A program made the translations under genes and the position numbers. Below, in pieces: positions 24,037 to 33,794 of a stretch of DNA of 64,000 bases. Every line of letters begins with the position of its first letter. Position 1 is the first letter of the stretch. The stretch comes from Emticicia aquatilis (lineage in GTDB: Bacteria; Bacteroidota; Bacteroidia; Cytophagales; Spirosomataceae). Location of the stretch: the NCBI RefSeq assembly GCF_014644295.1, contig NZ_BMKK01000001.1, positions 186,001 through 250,000 on the forward strand. Direction: 5' to 3'. The notes beneath the pieces were generated by a model. The model saw nothing but the letters and a program-made list of their open reading frames with translations, was not told the origin of the DNA and did not search any database.

Positions 24037-24807
24037 ATGTCGCAAATCATTATTGATTTACTGAATGAAAAGTATGAGTTGTTTAATCAACCTGACTTCA
24101 TTCCTCACGACCCAATCAGTATTCCGCATCAGTTCAGCAAAAAACAAGATATAGAAATTACAGGTTTTATTGCCGCTACCCTCGCTTGGGGGCAGCGAAA
24201 AACCATTATAAATAAATGCAATGAGCTTATCGGTTTGATGGATAATGCTCCTTACGATTTTATCAAAAATCACCAAGATTCTGACCTCAAACGCTTTCTT
24301 GCATTTAAGCATCGCACTTTTAATGCTACTGATACACTTTATTTTATTGAGTTTTTCAAGGATTTTTACGCAAAAAATGACTCTCTTGAAAATGCTTTTT
24401 TAGTAGGCTTAAACCCCAATGATGAAGATATTAAGGCTGGCTTAGAGAATTTCCAAAACGTATTTTTCAGCATAGAAGATTACCCTATTCGCACACGCAA
24501 ACACGTAGCTACGCCTGCACGCAACTCGTCTTGCAAACGCATCAATATGTTTTTGCGGTGGATGGTAAGAAAAGATAACAAAGGTGTTGACTTTGGTATT
24601 TGGAATAAAATAAAAACATCGCAGTTGGTGTGTCCCTGCGATGTTCATGTTGAGCGTGTTGCTCGAAAACTCGGTTTTATTACTCGCCCGAAACCCGACT
24701 GGCAAACGGCAGTCGAACTCACGCAAAATCTCAAGCAACTCGACCCAATTGACCCAGTGAAATATGATTTTGCACTATTTGGGTTAGGCGTTGAAGGATA
24801 TATGTAG
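24037..24807 (+). CDS. TIGR02757 (DUF2400) family protein
   Basis: 256 residues. Recognised by the conserved block PARNSSCKRINMFLRWMVRKD, then VDFGIWNKIKTSQLVCPCDVHVERVARKLGF and DPVKYDFALFGLG at the end. ATLAWGQRKTIINKC near residue 50 is the other family hallmark. The fold resembles HhH-GPD DNA glycosylases, but no activity has been assigned; the invariant Cys/Asp/His pattern suggests an enzyme. A 49-residue membrane ORF is directly upstream. Confidence 0.88.
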   Translation: MSQIIIDLLNEKYELFNQPDFIPHDPISIPHQFSKKQDIEITGFIAATLAWGQRKTIINKCNELIGLMDNAPYDFIKNHQDSDLKRFLAFKHRTFNATDTLYFIEFFKDFYAKNDSLENAFLVGLNPNDEDIKAGLENFQNVFFSIEDYPIRTRKHVATPARNSSCKRINMFLRWMVRKDNKGVDFGIWNKIKTSQLVCPCDVHVERVARKLGFITRPKPDWQTAVELTQNLKQLDPIDPVKYDFALFGLGVEGYM

Positions 24808-24905
24808 AGATTTACGAATGTAGAATGACGATTTACGAATCGGTTGAGAACAATTATTCGTAAATCGTAATCGCACGGGCGACCCCGTCTGAAATCGTAA
24901 ATTTC

Positions 24906-26267
24906 TCAAAGTCCATATTTATCAAGCAAATAAACCAAGGCAGCCATTGAAGCAGCACCGAGATTTAGCTCACGCTCATTTACGGCTTCAAGCGTATCAG
25001 TTTTTGCGTGATGAAAATCGAAATAACGTTGAGAATCTGGTTTAAAACCAATCAATAAAGTACCTTGCTGACCCAACGGGCCAATATCAGCACCGCCACC
25101 GCCACGACCAATTTCTTTGAGGTCATAGGCAGAGAGTAAGTTTTTATAAACTGCCACTTTGGCAATTTGGGCATCAGTTCCCACCATTCCGAAACCTCTT
25201 GGCGTAAATCCTCCATTATCTGATTCGATAGCGGCAATATGCTTTTCATTATTTTGTTTGGCCAAATCAGCATATTTTGTTCCACCTCGAAGGCCATTTT
25301 CTTCATTCATAAACATTACTACTCTGATTGTACGTTTTGGTTTAATGCCCAGAGCCTTCAAAGCACGCAAAACTTCGATTGATTGCACACAACCTGCACC
25401 ATCATCTTGAGCACCTTCCGCCAAATCCCACGAATCGAGGTGTCCGCCTACTACAATAATTTCATCAGGTTTTTCTGTTCCTTTGATTTCCCCAACTACA
25501 TTATGCGAAGGAGCATCGGGTAATGATTCACAACTTTGTTTGAAATAAAACTGCAATTTAGGATTTTCTTTAAGCATTTTGCTCAATAAATTTGCTCCGT
25601 TTGTACTGATTGCCGCCGTCGGAATCATCGGTACGCCTGTAGCGTAACGCATACCGCCCGTGTGCGGATTATCATCTTGTAGAGTAGTCATCGAACGCAC
25701 AATTGCACCAACTGCACCATACTTAGCAGCTTGTGAAGCACCATTTCCACGCTGATTGACAGCACCACTATAAGCCTCAAAAGTATTAACTTTTGTAGGG
25801 TCCATCGGGCGATTAAAAAGCACGATTTTCCCTTTCACTTTCTCTGTGCCGAGAGCTTCCAATTCTTCAAAATTCTTTACTTCTATTACTTCGGCCTTAA
25901 TTCCAGCGGCTGGCGTAGCTATCGAGCCACCCAATGCCGCAATTGGCACATTAATCTTTTGTTTGCCAGCTTCAATAAAAGCCGTTTCTTTTTGACCACG
26001 CACCCAGTGAGGCACCATTACGTCTTGCAGAAATACTCGTTCAAAACCATAATCTTCCATTACTTTTTTGGTGTATTGCACGGCTTTTGCAGCACCTTCA
26101 GAACCACTAAGTCTTGGCCCTATTTTTTTACTTAAATGTGTAAGTGTTTTATAAGCATCTCCTTTTGAGAGAATTTCATTGTAGATTTTTCGGATTACCA
26201 GCGAATCACTGTCTTGAGCGAAGGCCGAAAACGAACAAAAGATTAGGGCAAGAAGACTTTTTTTCAT
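24906..26267 (-). CDS. M28 family zinc aminopeptidase/carboxypeptidase
   Basis: 453 residues with an 18-residue signal peptide (ends AFAQ). A PA-type domain insert spans about 100-230. The M28 catalytic core has the metal ligands H276 (VVGGHLDSWD), D289 (GAQDDGAG) and the catalytic pair E322-E323 (FMNEENGLRGG). GRGGGGADIGPL and a final histidine in HHAKTDTLE supply the rest. Similar to plasma glutamate carboxypeptidase-like enzymes; periplasmic or outer-surface peptide trimming is expected. Its divergent neighbour is the ROK regulator. Confidence 0.92.
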   Translation of the reverse strand: MKKSLLALIFCSFSAFAQDSDSLVIRKIYNEILSKGDAYKTLTHLSKKIGPRLSGSEGAAKAVQYTKKVMEDYGFERVFLQDVMVPHWVRGQKETAFIEAGKQKINVPIAALGGSIATPAAGIKAEVIEVKNFEELEALGTEKVKGKIVLFNRPMDPTKVNTFEAYSGAVNQRGNGASQAAKYGAVGAIVRSMTTLQDDNPHTGGMRYATGVPMIPTAAISTNGANLLSKMLKENPKLQFYFKQSCESLPDAPSHNVVGEIKGTEKPDEIIVVGGHLDSWDLAEGAQDDGAGCVQSIEVLRALKALGIKPKRTIRVVMFMNEENGLRGGTKYADLAKQNNEKHIAAIESDNGGFTPRGFGMVGTDAQIAKVAVYKNLLSAYDLKEIGRGGGGADIGPLGQQGTLLIGFKPDSQRYFDFHHAKTDTLEAVNERELNLGAASMAALVYLLDKYGL

Positions 26268-26439
26268 GTTTTAGATAGAGGATACTATTTAGTTTATTGA
26301 TAAGGCAATTTAGTAAAATTTAGTGAGTTTGACATTAAATCACAAAAGGTAAATAATAAATTTATTTAAAAAATATTTTTTTCAAATGTTGAGCTTTATT
26401 GAAAATAATATTTTATTCATAACAATTATTAAAAAGATG

Positions 26440-26447
26440 TATCTTTG
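26440..26447 (+). promoter_or_regulatory. -7 promoter box for the ROK regulator
   Basis: TATCTTTG fits TAnnTTTG, 23 bp before the ATG at 26471. No good -33. Confidence 0.5.
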
Positions 26448-26470
26448 TTAAATAAAATCTTTTCGTAATT

Positions 26471-27673
26471 ATGGTTGAACCAAAGGAGTCTGTCGTAGAA
26501 ATAAAAAAAAATAAGTTAAAACAACAACTTTTGAAGGAATTATACCTCAATGGCCCAAATACTATCATTGATTTAAGTAAAACCTTGCATTCAAGTCCAC
26601 CATCAGTTAATGTGCTTTTCATCGAGCTAATGCAAGAAGGTTGGCTTACGGAAGTCGGAACGGGTAATTCAAAATCAGGCCGAAAACCTGTACTTTATGG
26701 ACTCAATGCTGGTCATGGCTATATCCTCACTTGGCTCATCAATAAATTCGATAGCACAATTATTTTATATAATCTTAAAAACGAGGTTTGTGCTAAAAAA
26801 AGATTTAAACTTCAAATCGAAAACAACGCCGCTTACAGCACATTTATATTAGAAAAATCCATAGAATTTCTAAAAAAAGAAGGTTTTAGTACCGAAAAAA
26901 TATTGGGCATTGGCATTTGTATGCCAGGCTTGATTGATAAAGAAACAGGCTATAATTTCTCCTATCCAACCAGCGAAGGTAAAGCCATTAATATTCTGAT
27001 GAGTGAATATTTCAATGTGCCATCTTATACCTTAAATGATGCAAAAGCCATAGCTTTGGGCGAAAAACGCTTCGGTTTGGCTCATGATTACAATAATGTA
27101 CTGGCTATCAATATCGACTGGGGTGTAGGTTTAGGAATTTTGATTGACGGCGAGGTTTTCAATGGTACATCTGGCTTTACAGGCGAACTCGGACACATAC
27201 AAGTACGTGGTGCGGGCGAGTTATGCTCATGCGGGAAAATCGGTTGTTTAGAAACGGTAGCAACCGCCCAAGTGCTTATCAAACGAGTAAAGGAAGAATT
27301 ACAGAATGGTCGAGTTTCAAAGATTGTTCAGTTGACAAAAGGTGATATTGAGTCGGTCAACGAAGATATGATTATTGCTGCCACGCATTCGGGCGATGAA
27401 CTTTGTATTGATTTACTCAATGAAATTGGAACCGAACTGGGCAAAGCCCTTTCGATTGCGGTACACCTATTCAACCCCGAATTGATTTTAGTAGATGGTC
27501 TTTTGGCCAAAGCTGATAAATTCATCACGATTCCGATTGAGCAGGCCATTAATAAATATTGTCTGAGTGAATTTAAGACCAAATTATCAGTCAATACTTC
27601 TCAATTGGACGAATCAGCAGGCTTTTTGGGCACTTTCTCGTTCGTTTTAGAACATTTGTTTGATGAGGTATAG
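26471..27673 (+). CDS. ROK family transcriptional regulator
   Basis: 400 residues. An N-terminal winged helix-turn-helix (about 17-75: LLKELYLNGPNTIIDLSKTL, then SGRKPVLYGLN) is followed by a ROK sugar-kinase-like domain. The zinc motif is present: H242 in GELGHI and C252, C254, C259 in ELCSCGKIGCLE. In NagC/XylR/Mlc-type proteins this domain senses a sugar or sugar phosphate and releases DNA. The sugar genes to the right are plausible targets; divergence from the M28 gene may also matter. Confidence 0.9.
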   Translation: MVEPKESVVEIKKNKLKQQLLKELYLNGPNTIIDLSKTLHSSPPSVNVLFIELMQEGWLTEVGTGNSKSGRKPVLYGLNAGHGYILTWLINKFDSTIILYNLKNEVCAKKRFKLQIENNAAYSTFILEKSIEFLKKEGFSTEKILGIGICMPGLIDKETGYNFSYPTSEGKAINILMSEYFNVPSYTLNDAKAIALGEKRFGLAHDYNNVLAINIDWGVGLGILIDGEVFNGTSGFTGELGHIQVRGAGELCSCGKIGCLETVATAQVLIKRVKEELQNGRVSKIVQLTKGDIESVNEDMIIAATHSGDELCIDLLNEIGTELGKALSIAVHLFNPELILVDGLLAKADKFITIPIEQAINKYCLSEFKTKLSVNTSQLDESAGFLGTFSFVLEHLFDEV

Positions 27674-27685
27674 GAGCTACACAAT

Positions 27686-27780
27686 TAAAAATTAAGAGTT
27701 AAGAATGTGATTATCAGCAAATTGCATACGAATAGTTCTTCATTCTTAACTCTTAATTCTACATTCTTAATTTTACATTT
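27686..27780. repeat. Inverted spacer of reiterated AAGAATT/AATTCTT words
   Basis: 'aattaaaaattaagagttaagaatgtg' on the left and 'cattcttaactcttaattctacattcttaatttt' on the right are inverse complements around about 35 bp. Same word set as 10409-10508. It lies between the convergent ROK and GHMP kinase genes. Confidence 0.6.
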
Positions 27781-28840
27781 CCTTCGTTCCAGCATCAATA
27801 CTTATTACATAGCTTTTACCACCCACTTTATCAATTGCTTCAGCTACTTTTTCGGGGTCATTTGGAGCGTACACAAACATACATCCTCCCCCACCCGAAC
27901 CATTAATTTTCCCACCTAAAGCACCAGCGTTCATAGCGGCATCAAGCATTCGTTCGATTTTTGGGGTAGAAATCTCCAGTACATCTCTCAAAATCGTGTG
28001 GTGTTCGAGCAGTAAATTACCTAAAATTTCATCGGTCATTTTATCTAACTTGAAGAGAACTAAAGCTTCTCGCAGAATATCTCGATTTCTGAGAGTTCCG
28101 AGTAAAAGTGTATAATCATCTTCACTCAAAAATATCTTTAGCTTTTCTTTTTCGGCAGAATCAAATGTATGGAGTGAGAAATCAGGTAATTGCTCTTTTA
28201 TCTTTTCAATAAGTGCCAAACGGGCAAACTTTGCTCGTTTCAAGACACCAATTGTATCTTTTGGTTCACAAGAATCAGCCAAAACGAAGCTTCCCAATTT
28301 TGGTTCGATGGCTTCCGCAGTTGTACTTGGCTCAAACTCTAAATAAACAGCGTGACCGATGGCTGTCGAAAGATGGTCCATCATTCCACCGGGTTCACCA
28401 AACTCAACTACTTCGGCTTGATACGCCATTTCGCCTAATTCTTTTGATGAAAACTCATGCGGAATATCAGCCATTTTCGATAAAAAATGAATCCAAGTAA
28501 CTAATAACGCCGATGAACTCGATGTACCTGAATTGATAGGAATATTACCTCTTACAGTACATTCTAAGCCTTTTGAGAAAGTTAAGCCTTTATCAATCAA
28601 CACATTATAACCACTTCTGAAATAATCTCGTTTCTGCTTATACGGCATTCGAGTAGCCGAAACTTCCATGATTAGCTCTGAACCAATATCGGGTAAATGA
28701 ATGATTATTTGCTTATCCGCACGATGCTCGCCCGACATATCAACCCTTCGAGAAATTGCCGCAGCAATGACAGGTAAACCGAGATAATCTTGATGCTCCC
28801 CGAAAAGACAGATACGTCCTGGAGTTGATATTTTTATCAT
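27773..28840 (-). CDS. GHMP family sugar kinase
   Basis: 355 residues starting at the ATG 28838-28840. GHMP motif 1 is GRICLFGEHQDYLGLPVI (close to the galactokinase/mevalonate kinase entrance), motif 2 is the ATP loop PINSGTSSSSALLV near residue 110, and motif 3 KINGSGGGGCMFVYAP near the C-terminus. It phosphorylates a sugar or related alcohol, but galactose cannot be asserted: the galactokinase signature is only partly matched. It is in the sugar locus between the ROK regulator and the MFS permease. Confidence 0.85.
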   Translation of the reverse strand: MIKISTPGRICLFGEHQDYLGLPVIAAAISRRVDMSGEHRADKQIIIHLPDIGSELIMEVSATRMPYKQKRDYFRSGYNVLIDKGLTFSKGLECTVRGNIPINSGTSSSSALLVTWIHFLSKMADIPHEFSSKELGEMAYQAEVVEFGEPGGMMDHLSTAIGHAVYLEFEPSTTAEAIEPKLGSFVLADSCEPKDTIGVLKRAKFARLALIEKIKEQLPDFSLHTFDSAEKEKLKIFLSEDDYTLLLGTLRNRDILREALVLFKLDKMTDEILGNLLLEHHTILRDVLEISTPKIERMLDAAMNAGALGGKINGSGGGGCMFVYAPNDPEKVAEAIDKVGGKSYVISIDAGTKEM

Positions 28841-29116
28841 CAATATATATTAAATTTTTATTTAAATCGAATTTGCCCAAATTTAACACAAAACTTTTAA
28901 ATGATTAATTATTTATTTATCTATAATTAGAATATAAATAAATTTTTTAAAAATATTATGCAATTACTAAAAAAATATTTTTATTTGTACCAGAATCAAA
29001 TGTGAGCAAAGAAAAGATATTTTTTACATCGTTCGTCAACAAGCATCATAATTAATAGAGAAAGTTAGTAATTTAATTCTTATCCCTTATTTCGCTTGAG
29101 ATAAGGGATTTTCTTA
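28841..29116. other. AT-rich intergenic region upstream of the GHMP kinase
   Basis: It contains a possible minus-strand -7 box (complement TAAATTTG at 28878-28885) about 40 bp before the kinase start, and a short hairpin ATCCCTTAT/ATAAGGGAT at 29082-29109. No ORF seen. Confidence 0.45.
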
Positions 29117-29154
29117 TTAAAAAGCCTCGCTAAGTATTTAGCGAGGCTTTTTAA
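29117..29154. terminator. Strong bidirectional terminator
   Basis: 17-bp perfect stem TTAAAAAGCCTCGCTAA with loop GTAT, A-run on one side and T-run on the other. It ends the leftward MFS transcript. Confidence 0.9.
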
Positions 29155-29177
29155 TAATCAACTATATATCGAAAAAC

Positions 29178-30392
29178 TTATGCTTGAGCTGGTTTTCTTT
29201 TTTGCCAGAAATAAAGGATTGTAAACGCCACAATCAAGATAGCTGGGAATAATACCATTGTGCTAAGCGTAGCTTGTCCTGCTGCCAATTCCATTTCATC
29301 ACCTGTCAAGCCAGCAGCAGTTTTTTCTGCTTTTGCTGAGTCAATCCACCGACCAATGATTGGTTGGAAAATTGAAGTTGAGAACATACCCACACCACCA
29401 ATGATTGACATACCTAAAGCACCACTCAAAGGCACTTTTTCGGCAATAAATCCAACCATATTTGGCCAGAATAAAGCAACACCCATTGCAAAGAAAATTG
29501 CTGCTACGTATGCCATACCACCTGTTTGTGTACTGAATAAATAGATACCAATGGCTGCTAAAACTGCCGAACCAAGTAAAACCCCAGTTTGGTCAAGTTT
29601 CTCAACAATTGGGCCAGCAAAGAATCTGATAACAGCCATTAAACCTGTTACCAAAGCTAAGATAAGCATCGGACTTGCACCTGATTTACTCATGATTAAG
29701 CCTGTCCATTGTTGCGGGCCAAACTCTGTGATAGCCGTAAGAGCCATACAAGCAAACATAAAGATATACAAAGGTGTAGCCATTGCTTTTAGGTTTTCGC
29801 CGATTGAAGTTACACCTTCTGTTTTAGGCTTTGGAAACTCTTGTCCCCAGAATAAATAAGCATATATTATTGTTGGCACTAAAATCAACCAAATTTGTGG
29901 CTGCCATCCCAAGCCTGCATCTGTCATGAATTTAGATAATAAACTACCTACCACGATTCCGCCAGGAAACCACATGTGAAAACGGTTCAACATTTTACTC
30001 ATTTGTGAGCCAGAATAGGCATCTGCAATCATCGGATTACAAGCTGCTTCCGTACAGCCATTACCAATACCAATCAAGAAGGTTGAAACCAAAAGACCAG
30101 TATATCCACCCAAGATTTGTGGATAAAGAGTCAATAAAATACCGAGAGCATGACACACGAATGCAATCATCATGATTTTTTTCGGGCCTACGGTGTGATA
30201 CACCAATCCGCCAACAATCATGGCAATCGGGAAGCCCAAAAACCACATAGAGTTGATGAAACCAAGCTGCTCGGCTGTTAAACTAAAATCAGTTGCTAAT
30301 TGCGGAAGAATCCCCGCACGAATACTAAATGAGAAAGCTGTTGTGATGAGAGCAAAACAACTTCCCAGAAAAAGACGGTTCTGATTTACCAT
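29178..30392 (-). CDS. MFS transporter, probable sugar permease
   Basis: 404 residues from the ATG at 30390-30392; the frame extends 23 codons upstream, but the internal start gives the usual short N-terminus before helix 1. Twelve membrane segments. The loop after helix 2 (GGLVYHTVGPKKIMM) is the MFS A-motif, and GIGNGCTEAACNPMIADAY resembles permeases of the FucP/hexose-proton group. Expected to import the sugar released by the outer-membrane and periplasmic proteins of this locus. Divergent from the Uma2 gene. Confidence 0.85.
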   Translation of the reverse strand: MVNQNRLFLGSCFALITTAFSFSIRAGILPQLATDFSLTAEQLGFINSMWFLGFPIAMIVGGLVYHTVGPKKIMMIAFVCHALGILLTLYPQILGGYTGLLVSTFLIGIGNGCTEAACNPMIADAYSGSQMSKMLNRFHMWFPGGIVVGSLLSKFMTDAGLGWQPQIWLILVPTIIYAYLFWGQEFPKPKTEGVTSIGENLKAMATPLYIFMFACMALTAITEFGPQQWTGLIMSKSGASPMLILALVTGLMAVIRFFAGPIVEKLDQTGVLLGSAVLAAIGIYLFSTQTGGMAYVAAIFFAMGVALFWPNMVGFIAEKVPLSGALGMSIIGGVGMFSTSIFQPIIGRWIDSAKAEKTAAGLTGDEMELAAGQATLSTMVLFPAILIVAFTILYFWQKRKPAQA

Positions 30393-30572
30393 AGTTTTAG
30401 AAGGTTTTAAGGGTTTTGAATAAATTGAGCCGTAAAAATAGAATATTTTAAATTTTCCCAAAAGAAAATCCTATTTTTAATTGTTGATTCGACACTTTTT
30501 CAGAAATTTGGCAACGCAATTAACAAGAATCTATGGTTTTATGTAAATTGCTACTCAAATAAATTCTTTTGT

Positions 30573-31202
30573 ATGGAAACGGCTCTTTCACCTAAAAAAC
30601 GTTATCGTCATCACTTCGCAAAGCATGAGATTCCAAAATCACTCATCTATGAAATGTACGATGGAAAACCTATGTATTATAAGGGTTACAAGGACGTGAT
30701 GAATCATTTAAAAAGCACGGAAGAAATCATGGGACAAAGTGATATTCAGTATATCCTATTAAACATTATTTTAAAAAACCTTTTCAGAAATTTAGATGAT
30801 GATAAATATTTTGTAGGAAGTAACGAAACGGGGTTTCATCTATCAAAAAACAATAATATTTCATCTGATATTGTAATTTTTGACAAGGAAATCCTAAAAA
30901 ATAGAGAAAATAAAGGCAAATATTTTGATATTCCTCCACTGGTAGTTATCGAAATAGATATTGAAGCCGATGCTAAAGACTTTGGTCTCAGTGAGTTTGA
31001 TTATTATTCGATGAAAACCAAAAGTCTATTAGATTTTGGGGTAAAAGAAGTTTTTTGGTTCTTTTCAGCATCCAAACAAGTAGCCATTGCTCGTCCGAAC
31101 CAAGATTGGATTATTGCAAATTGGGATAAAGAATTAGTGGTTTTGGGCGAATATAAATTTTCGCTCGAAAAATTACTCGAAAAAGAAGGATTCAAACTTT
31201 AG
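30573..31202 (+). CDS. Uma2 family (DUF820) endonuclease-fold protein
   Basis: 209 residues. PD-(D/E)XK-like core: ISSDIVIFDKEIL carries the first acidic residue and PPLVVIEIDIEADAKD the E-x-D pair, followed by KTKSLLDFGVKEVFWF with the family lysine and F-G-V-x-E-V-W/F pattern. Uma2 proteins are abundant in some bacteria and their role is unknown; nuclease activity is only inferred from the fold. It sits 75 bp upstream of the oxidoreductase, which is probably a coincidence of position. Confidence 0.85.
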   Translation: METALSPKKRYRHHFAKHEIPKSLIYEMYDGKPMYYKGYKDVMNHLKSTEEIMGQSDIQYILLNIILKNLFRNLDDDKYFVGSNETGFHLSKNNNISSDIVIFDKEILKNRENKGKYFDIPPLVVIEIDIEADAKDFGLSEFDYYSMKTKSLLDFGVKEVFWFFSASKQVAIARPNQDWIIANWDKELVVLGEYKFSLEKLLEKEGFKL

Positions 31203-31276
31203 AAAATTCTATAAAACTTAGCGTAAATCGCAACACATTCAACATTAATCATTAAAAATTAATCATTATTTAAACT

Positions 31277-32428
31277 ATGGCTCGTAAAATCCGAATAGGT
31301 ATGGTTGGCGGTGGTCGAGGGGCATTCATCGGGGGTGTTCATCGAATTGCGGCTGCCATTGATGGTGAAATCGAATTAGTTGGTGGGGCTTTTAGTTCTA
31401 CACCAGAAAAATCAAAAGCATCGGGCGAAGACTTAATGCTCGACCCCGCTCGTTGCTACGGCGATTTCAAAGAAATGATTCAAAAAGAAAAGCGTCGCAA
31501 AGACCGCATGGACGCTATTTCAATCGTTACACCTAATCACATGCACTTTGCTCCTGCAAAAATGGCCTTAGAAAATGGCTTCCATGTGATTTGCGATAAA
31601 CCCGTAACTTTCACACTTTCGGAAGCTCGAAAACTGAAAGATATTGTTGAGAAAACAGGTTTAACATTTGCCTTAACGCACAACTACACGGGATATCCGA
31701 TGATAAAACAAGCACGTTCCATGATTCAAGCAGGTGCAATCGGAAATATCCGCAAAGTTATTGTTGAATATCCGCAAGGTTGGTTATCTTTTCCTGAAGA
31801 ACAAAAAGGCACAAATAAGCAAGCCGAATGGCGTACTGACCCTAAACGCTCGGGAATTGCAGGTGCTGTCGGTGATATTGGTACACACGCCGAAAACTTA
31901 GCTGAGTATGTAACTGGCTTGAAAATCACCGAACTTTGTGCTGATGTTTCGACATTTGTTGAAGGCCGCCTTCTTGATGATGATGCCAATGTTTTATTAC
32001 ATTTCGATAATGGGGCAAAAGGTATTCTGACTTGTAGCCAAATTGCCAATGGCGAACAAAACGGACTTAATATCAGAGTTTATGGCGAACTTGGAAGTTT
32101 ACACTGGCACCAAGAAACGCCACAATACTTAAAGCACAAATCTATTGATGGACAAAGAATTTTCGAACCATCAGTGGGCGATTTATACGAAGCCGCTAAA
32201 GTGAGTTCACGTATTCCGTTTGGACATCCAGAAGGATATTTGGAGGCATTTGCTAATATTTACAAAAACTTTGCTCGCACAGTTCGCAAGCGAATGAATG
32301 GTGAAACACCAAACGAATTCGACCTCGACTTCCCAACGATTGATGATGGAATCAGAGGAATGCAATTTGTGGAAACAGTAATTGCATCAGGCAAGTCTTC
32401 GTCAAAATGGGTAAAGTTTAAAAGCTAA
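31277..32428 (+). CDS. Gfo/Idh/MocA family oxidoreductase
   Basis: 383 residues. The Rossmann fold starts at once with GMVGGGRGAFIGGVHR. ISIVTPNHMHFAPA and ICDKPVTFTLSEA (the EKP-type motif with the catalytic lysine) follow, then the alpha/beta substrate domain with GAVGDIGTHAENLAEYVTG. NAD(P)-dependent oxidation of a sugar hydroxyl, often at C3, is typical. It heads a probable unit with the TIM-barrel protein and DUF1080, a set seen in 3-keto-glycoside pathways. No signal peptide, so cytoplasmic. Confidence 0.93.
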   Translation: MARKIRIGMVGGGRGAFIGGVHRIAAAIDGEIELVGGAFSSTPEKSKASGEDLMLDPARCYGDFKEMIQKEKRRKDRMDAISIVTPNHMHFAPAKMALENGFHVICDKPVTFTLSEARKLKDIVEKTGLTFALTHNYTGYPMIKQARSMIQAGAIGNIRKVIVEYPQGWLSFPEEQKGTNKQAEWRTDPKRSGIAGAVGDIGTHAENLAEYVTGLKITELCADVSTFVEGRLLDDDANVLLHFDNGAKGILTCSQIANGEQNGLNIRVYGELGSLHWHQETPQYLKHKSIDGQRIFEPSVGDLYEAAKVSSRIPFGHPEGYLEAFANIYKNFARTVRKRMNGETPNEFDLDFPTIDDGIRGMQFVETVIASGKSSSKWVKFKS

Positions 32429-32514
32429 TTTTGAATAATATTTATAAATTTCTTACAAATTTAAAACGATAAAAGTCCTCCTTTAGGGGCGGGATGCGTA
32501 ATCATAGGGCTTAT

Positions 32515-33567
32515 ATGAAAACAATAAAAGGACCAGCGATATTTCTTGCTCAGTTTATGGGCGATGAAGCACCATTTAATTCACTTGATACAATTGCCGA
32601 TTATATGGCAGGTTTGGGCTATAAAGGAATCCAGTTACCATCATGGGATGGCCGTGTGATTGACCTCCAAAAAGCAGCCGAAAGCCAAACATATTGTGAT
32701 GAATTGAAAGGAAAACTAAAAGATAAAGGTTTAGAAATCACAGAATTATCAACGCACCTCCAGGGGCAATTGATTGCTTCGCACCCTGCTTACAACACGA
32801 TGTATGATGCGTTTGCACCAGCGGCTGTACATGGAAATGAGCCAGCTCGCCGCCAGTGGGCTGAGCAACAACTCAGATGGGGAGCAAAAGCTTCGCAAAA
32901 TCTTGGATTGACATCACACGTTGGGTTTTCTGGTGCATTGGCTTGGCCTTTCTTGTATCCGTGGCCTCAACGTCCAAGTGGTTTGATTGAAACGGCATTC
33001 AAAGAATTGGCAAACCGTTGGAAACCAATATTAGATTATTACGATGAGTGTGGCGTTGACTATTGCTACGAATTACACCCAGGTGAAGATTTGTTCGATG
33101 GAACAACTTTTGAAATGTTTGTAGATTATTTGGGTGGACATTCACGTGCTTGTATCAACTACGACCCAAGTCACTTTGTGCTTCAACACCTTGACTATTT
33201 AGCATTTATCGACCTTTATCACGACCGTATCAAGGCATTCCACGTTAAGGATGCTGAGTTTAATCCATCAGGGAAACAAGGTGTTTATAGTGGTTATGCT
33301 GGTTGGGCAGACCGTGCGGGTCGTTTCCGTTCATTAGGCGATGGTCAGGTTGATTTCAAAGGTATTTTCTCGAAATTATCACAATACGACTACGATTCAT
33401 GGGCAGTATTGGAGTGGGAATGTTGTGTAAAATCATCTGAACAAGGTGCTGCTGAAGGAGCTCCGTTTATTCAAAATCATATTATTCAAGTAGCTACTCG
33501 TGCATTTGATGATTTTGCTGCTACTGGTGCTGACGAAGCAGTAAATCGCCGAGTTTTAGGGATTTAA
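32515..33567 (+). CDS. Sugar phosphate isomerase/epimerase (xylose isomerase-like TIM barrel)
   Basis: 350 residues from the ATG at 32515; an ATG seven codons earlier lies in a 'ctttaggggcggga' repeat and is less likely. AP-endonuclease-2 type barrel: YKGIQLPSWDGRVIDL, ITELSTHLQGQL, then metal-binding YCYELHPGEDLF, NYDPSHFVLQ, AFHVKDAEF and AVLEWECC (Glu, Asp, His, Glu ligands). It could be an epimerase or a hydratase/lyase acting on a keto sugar made by the oxidoreductase upstream. Cytoplasmic. Confidence 0.9.
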   Translation: MKTIKGPAIFLAQFMGDEAPFNSLDTIADYMAGLGYKGIQLPSWDGRVIDLQKAAESQTYCDELKGKLKDKGLEITELSTHLQGQLIASHPAYNTMYDAFAPAAVHGNEPARRQWAEQQLRWGAKASQNLGLTSHVGFSGALAWPFLYPWPQRPSGLIETAFKELANRWKPILDYYDECGVDYCYELHPGEDLFDGTTFEMFVDYLGGHSRACINYDPSHFVLQHLDYLAFIDLYHDRIKAFHVKDAEFNPSGKQGVYSGYAGWADRAGRFRSLGDGQVDFKGIFSKLSQYDYDSWAVLEWECCVKSSEQGAAEGAPFIQNHIIQVATRAFDDFAATGADEAVNRRVLGI

Positions 33568-33595
33568 AATCATTAGTATCATTCTGATAAAAGAT

Positions 33596-33630
33596 AAAGT
33601 TGGGGTTGAAGAAATTTCAGTCCCAACTTT
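33596..33630. terminator. Hairpin after the TIM-barrel gene, weak terminator
   Basis: AAAGTTGGG/CCCAACTTT with inner TGAA/TTCA pairing and no T-run. It may attenuate rather than end transcription before DUF1080. Confidence 0.45.
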
Positions 33631-33794
33631 AAACAATTACTCATTTTTAAACTTATGGTAAAATAAGTCTGCCAAAGTTTTGTCCATACTATCTACCTTT
33701 TTGTCGATTTTTCTTTCTCCAACACAATTCTTCGTTCATCTTTTCTTTAATTTGCTTAGTAGTTTATTATTTAATCAACCTCAATCATTTTTCA

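Noticed and set aside
30573-31202. Uma2 nuclease-fold protein as a defence or mobile-element gene
   Set aside because: No toxin, methylase, integrase or Cas gene is nearby, and Uma2 genes are common singletons.
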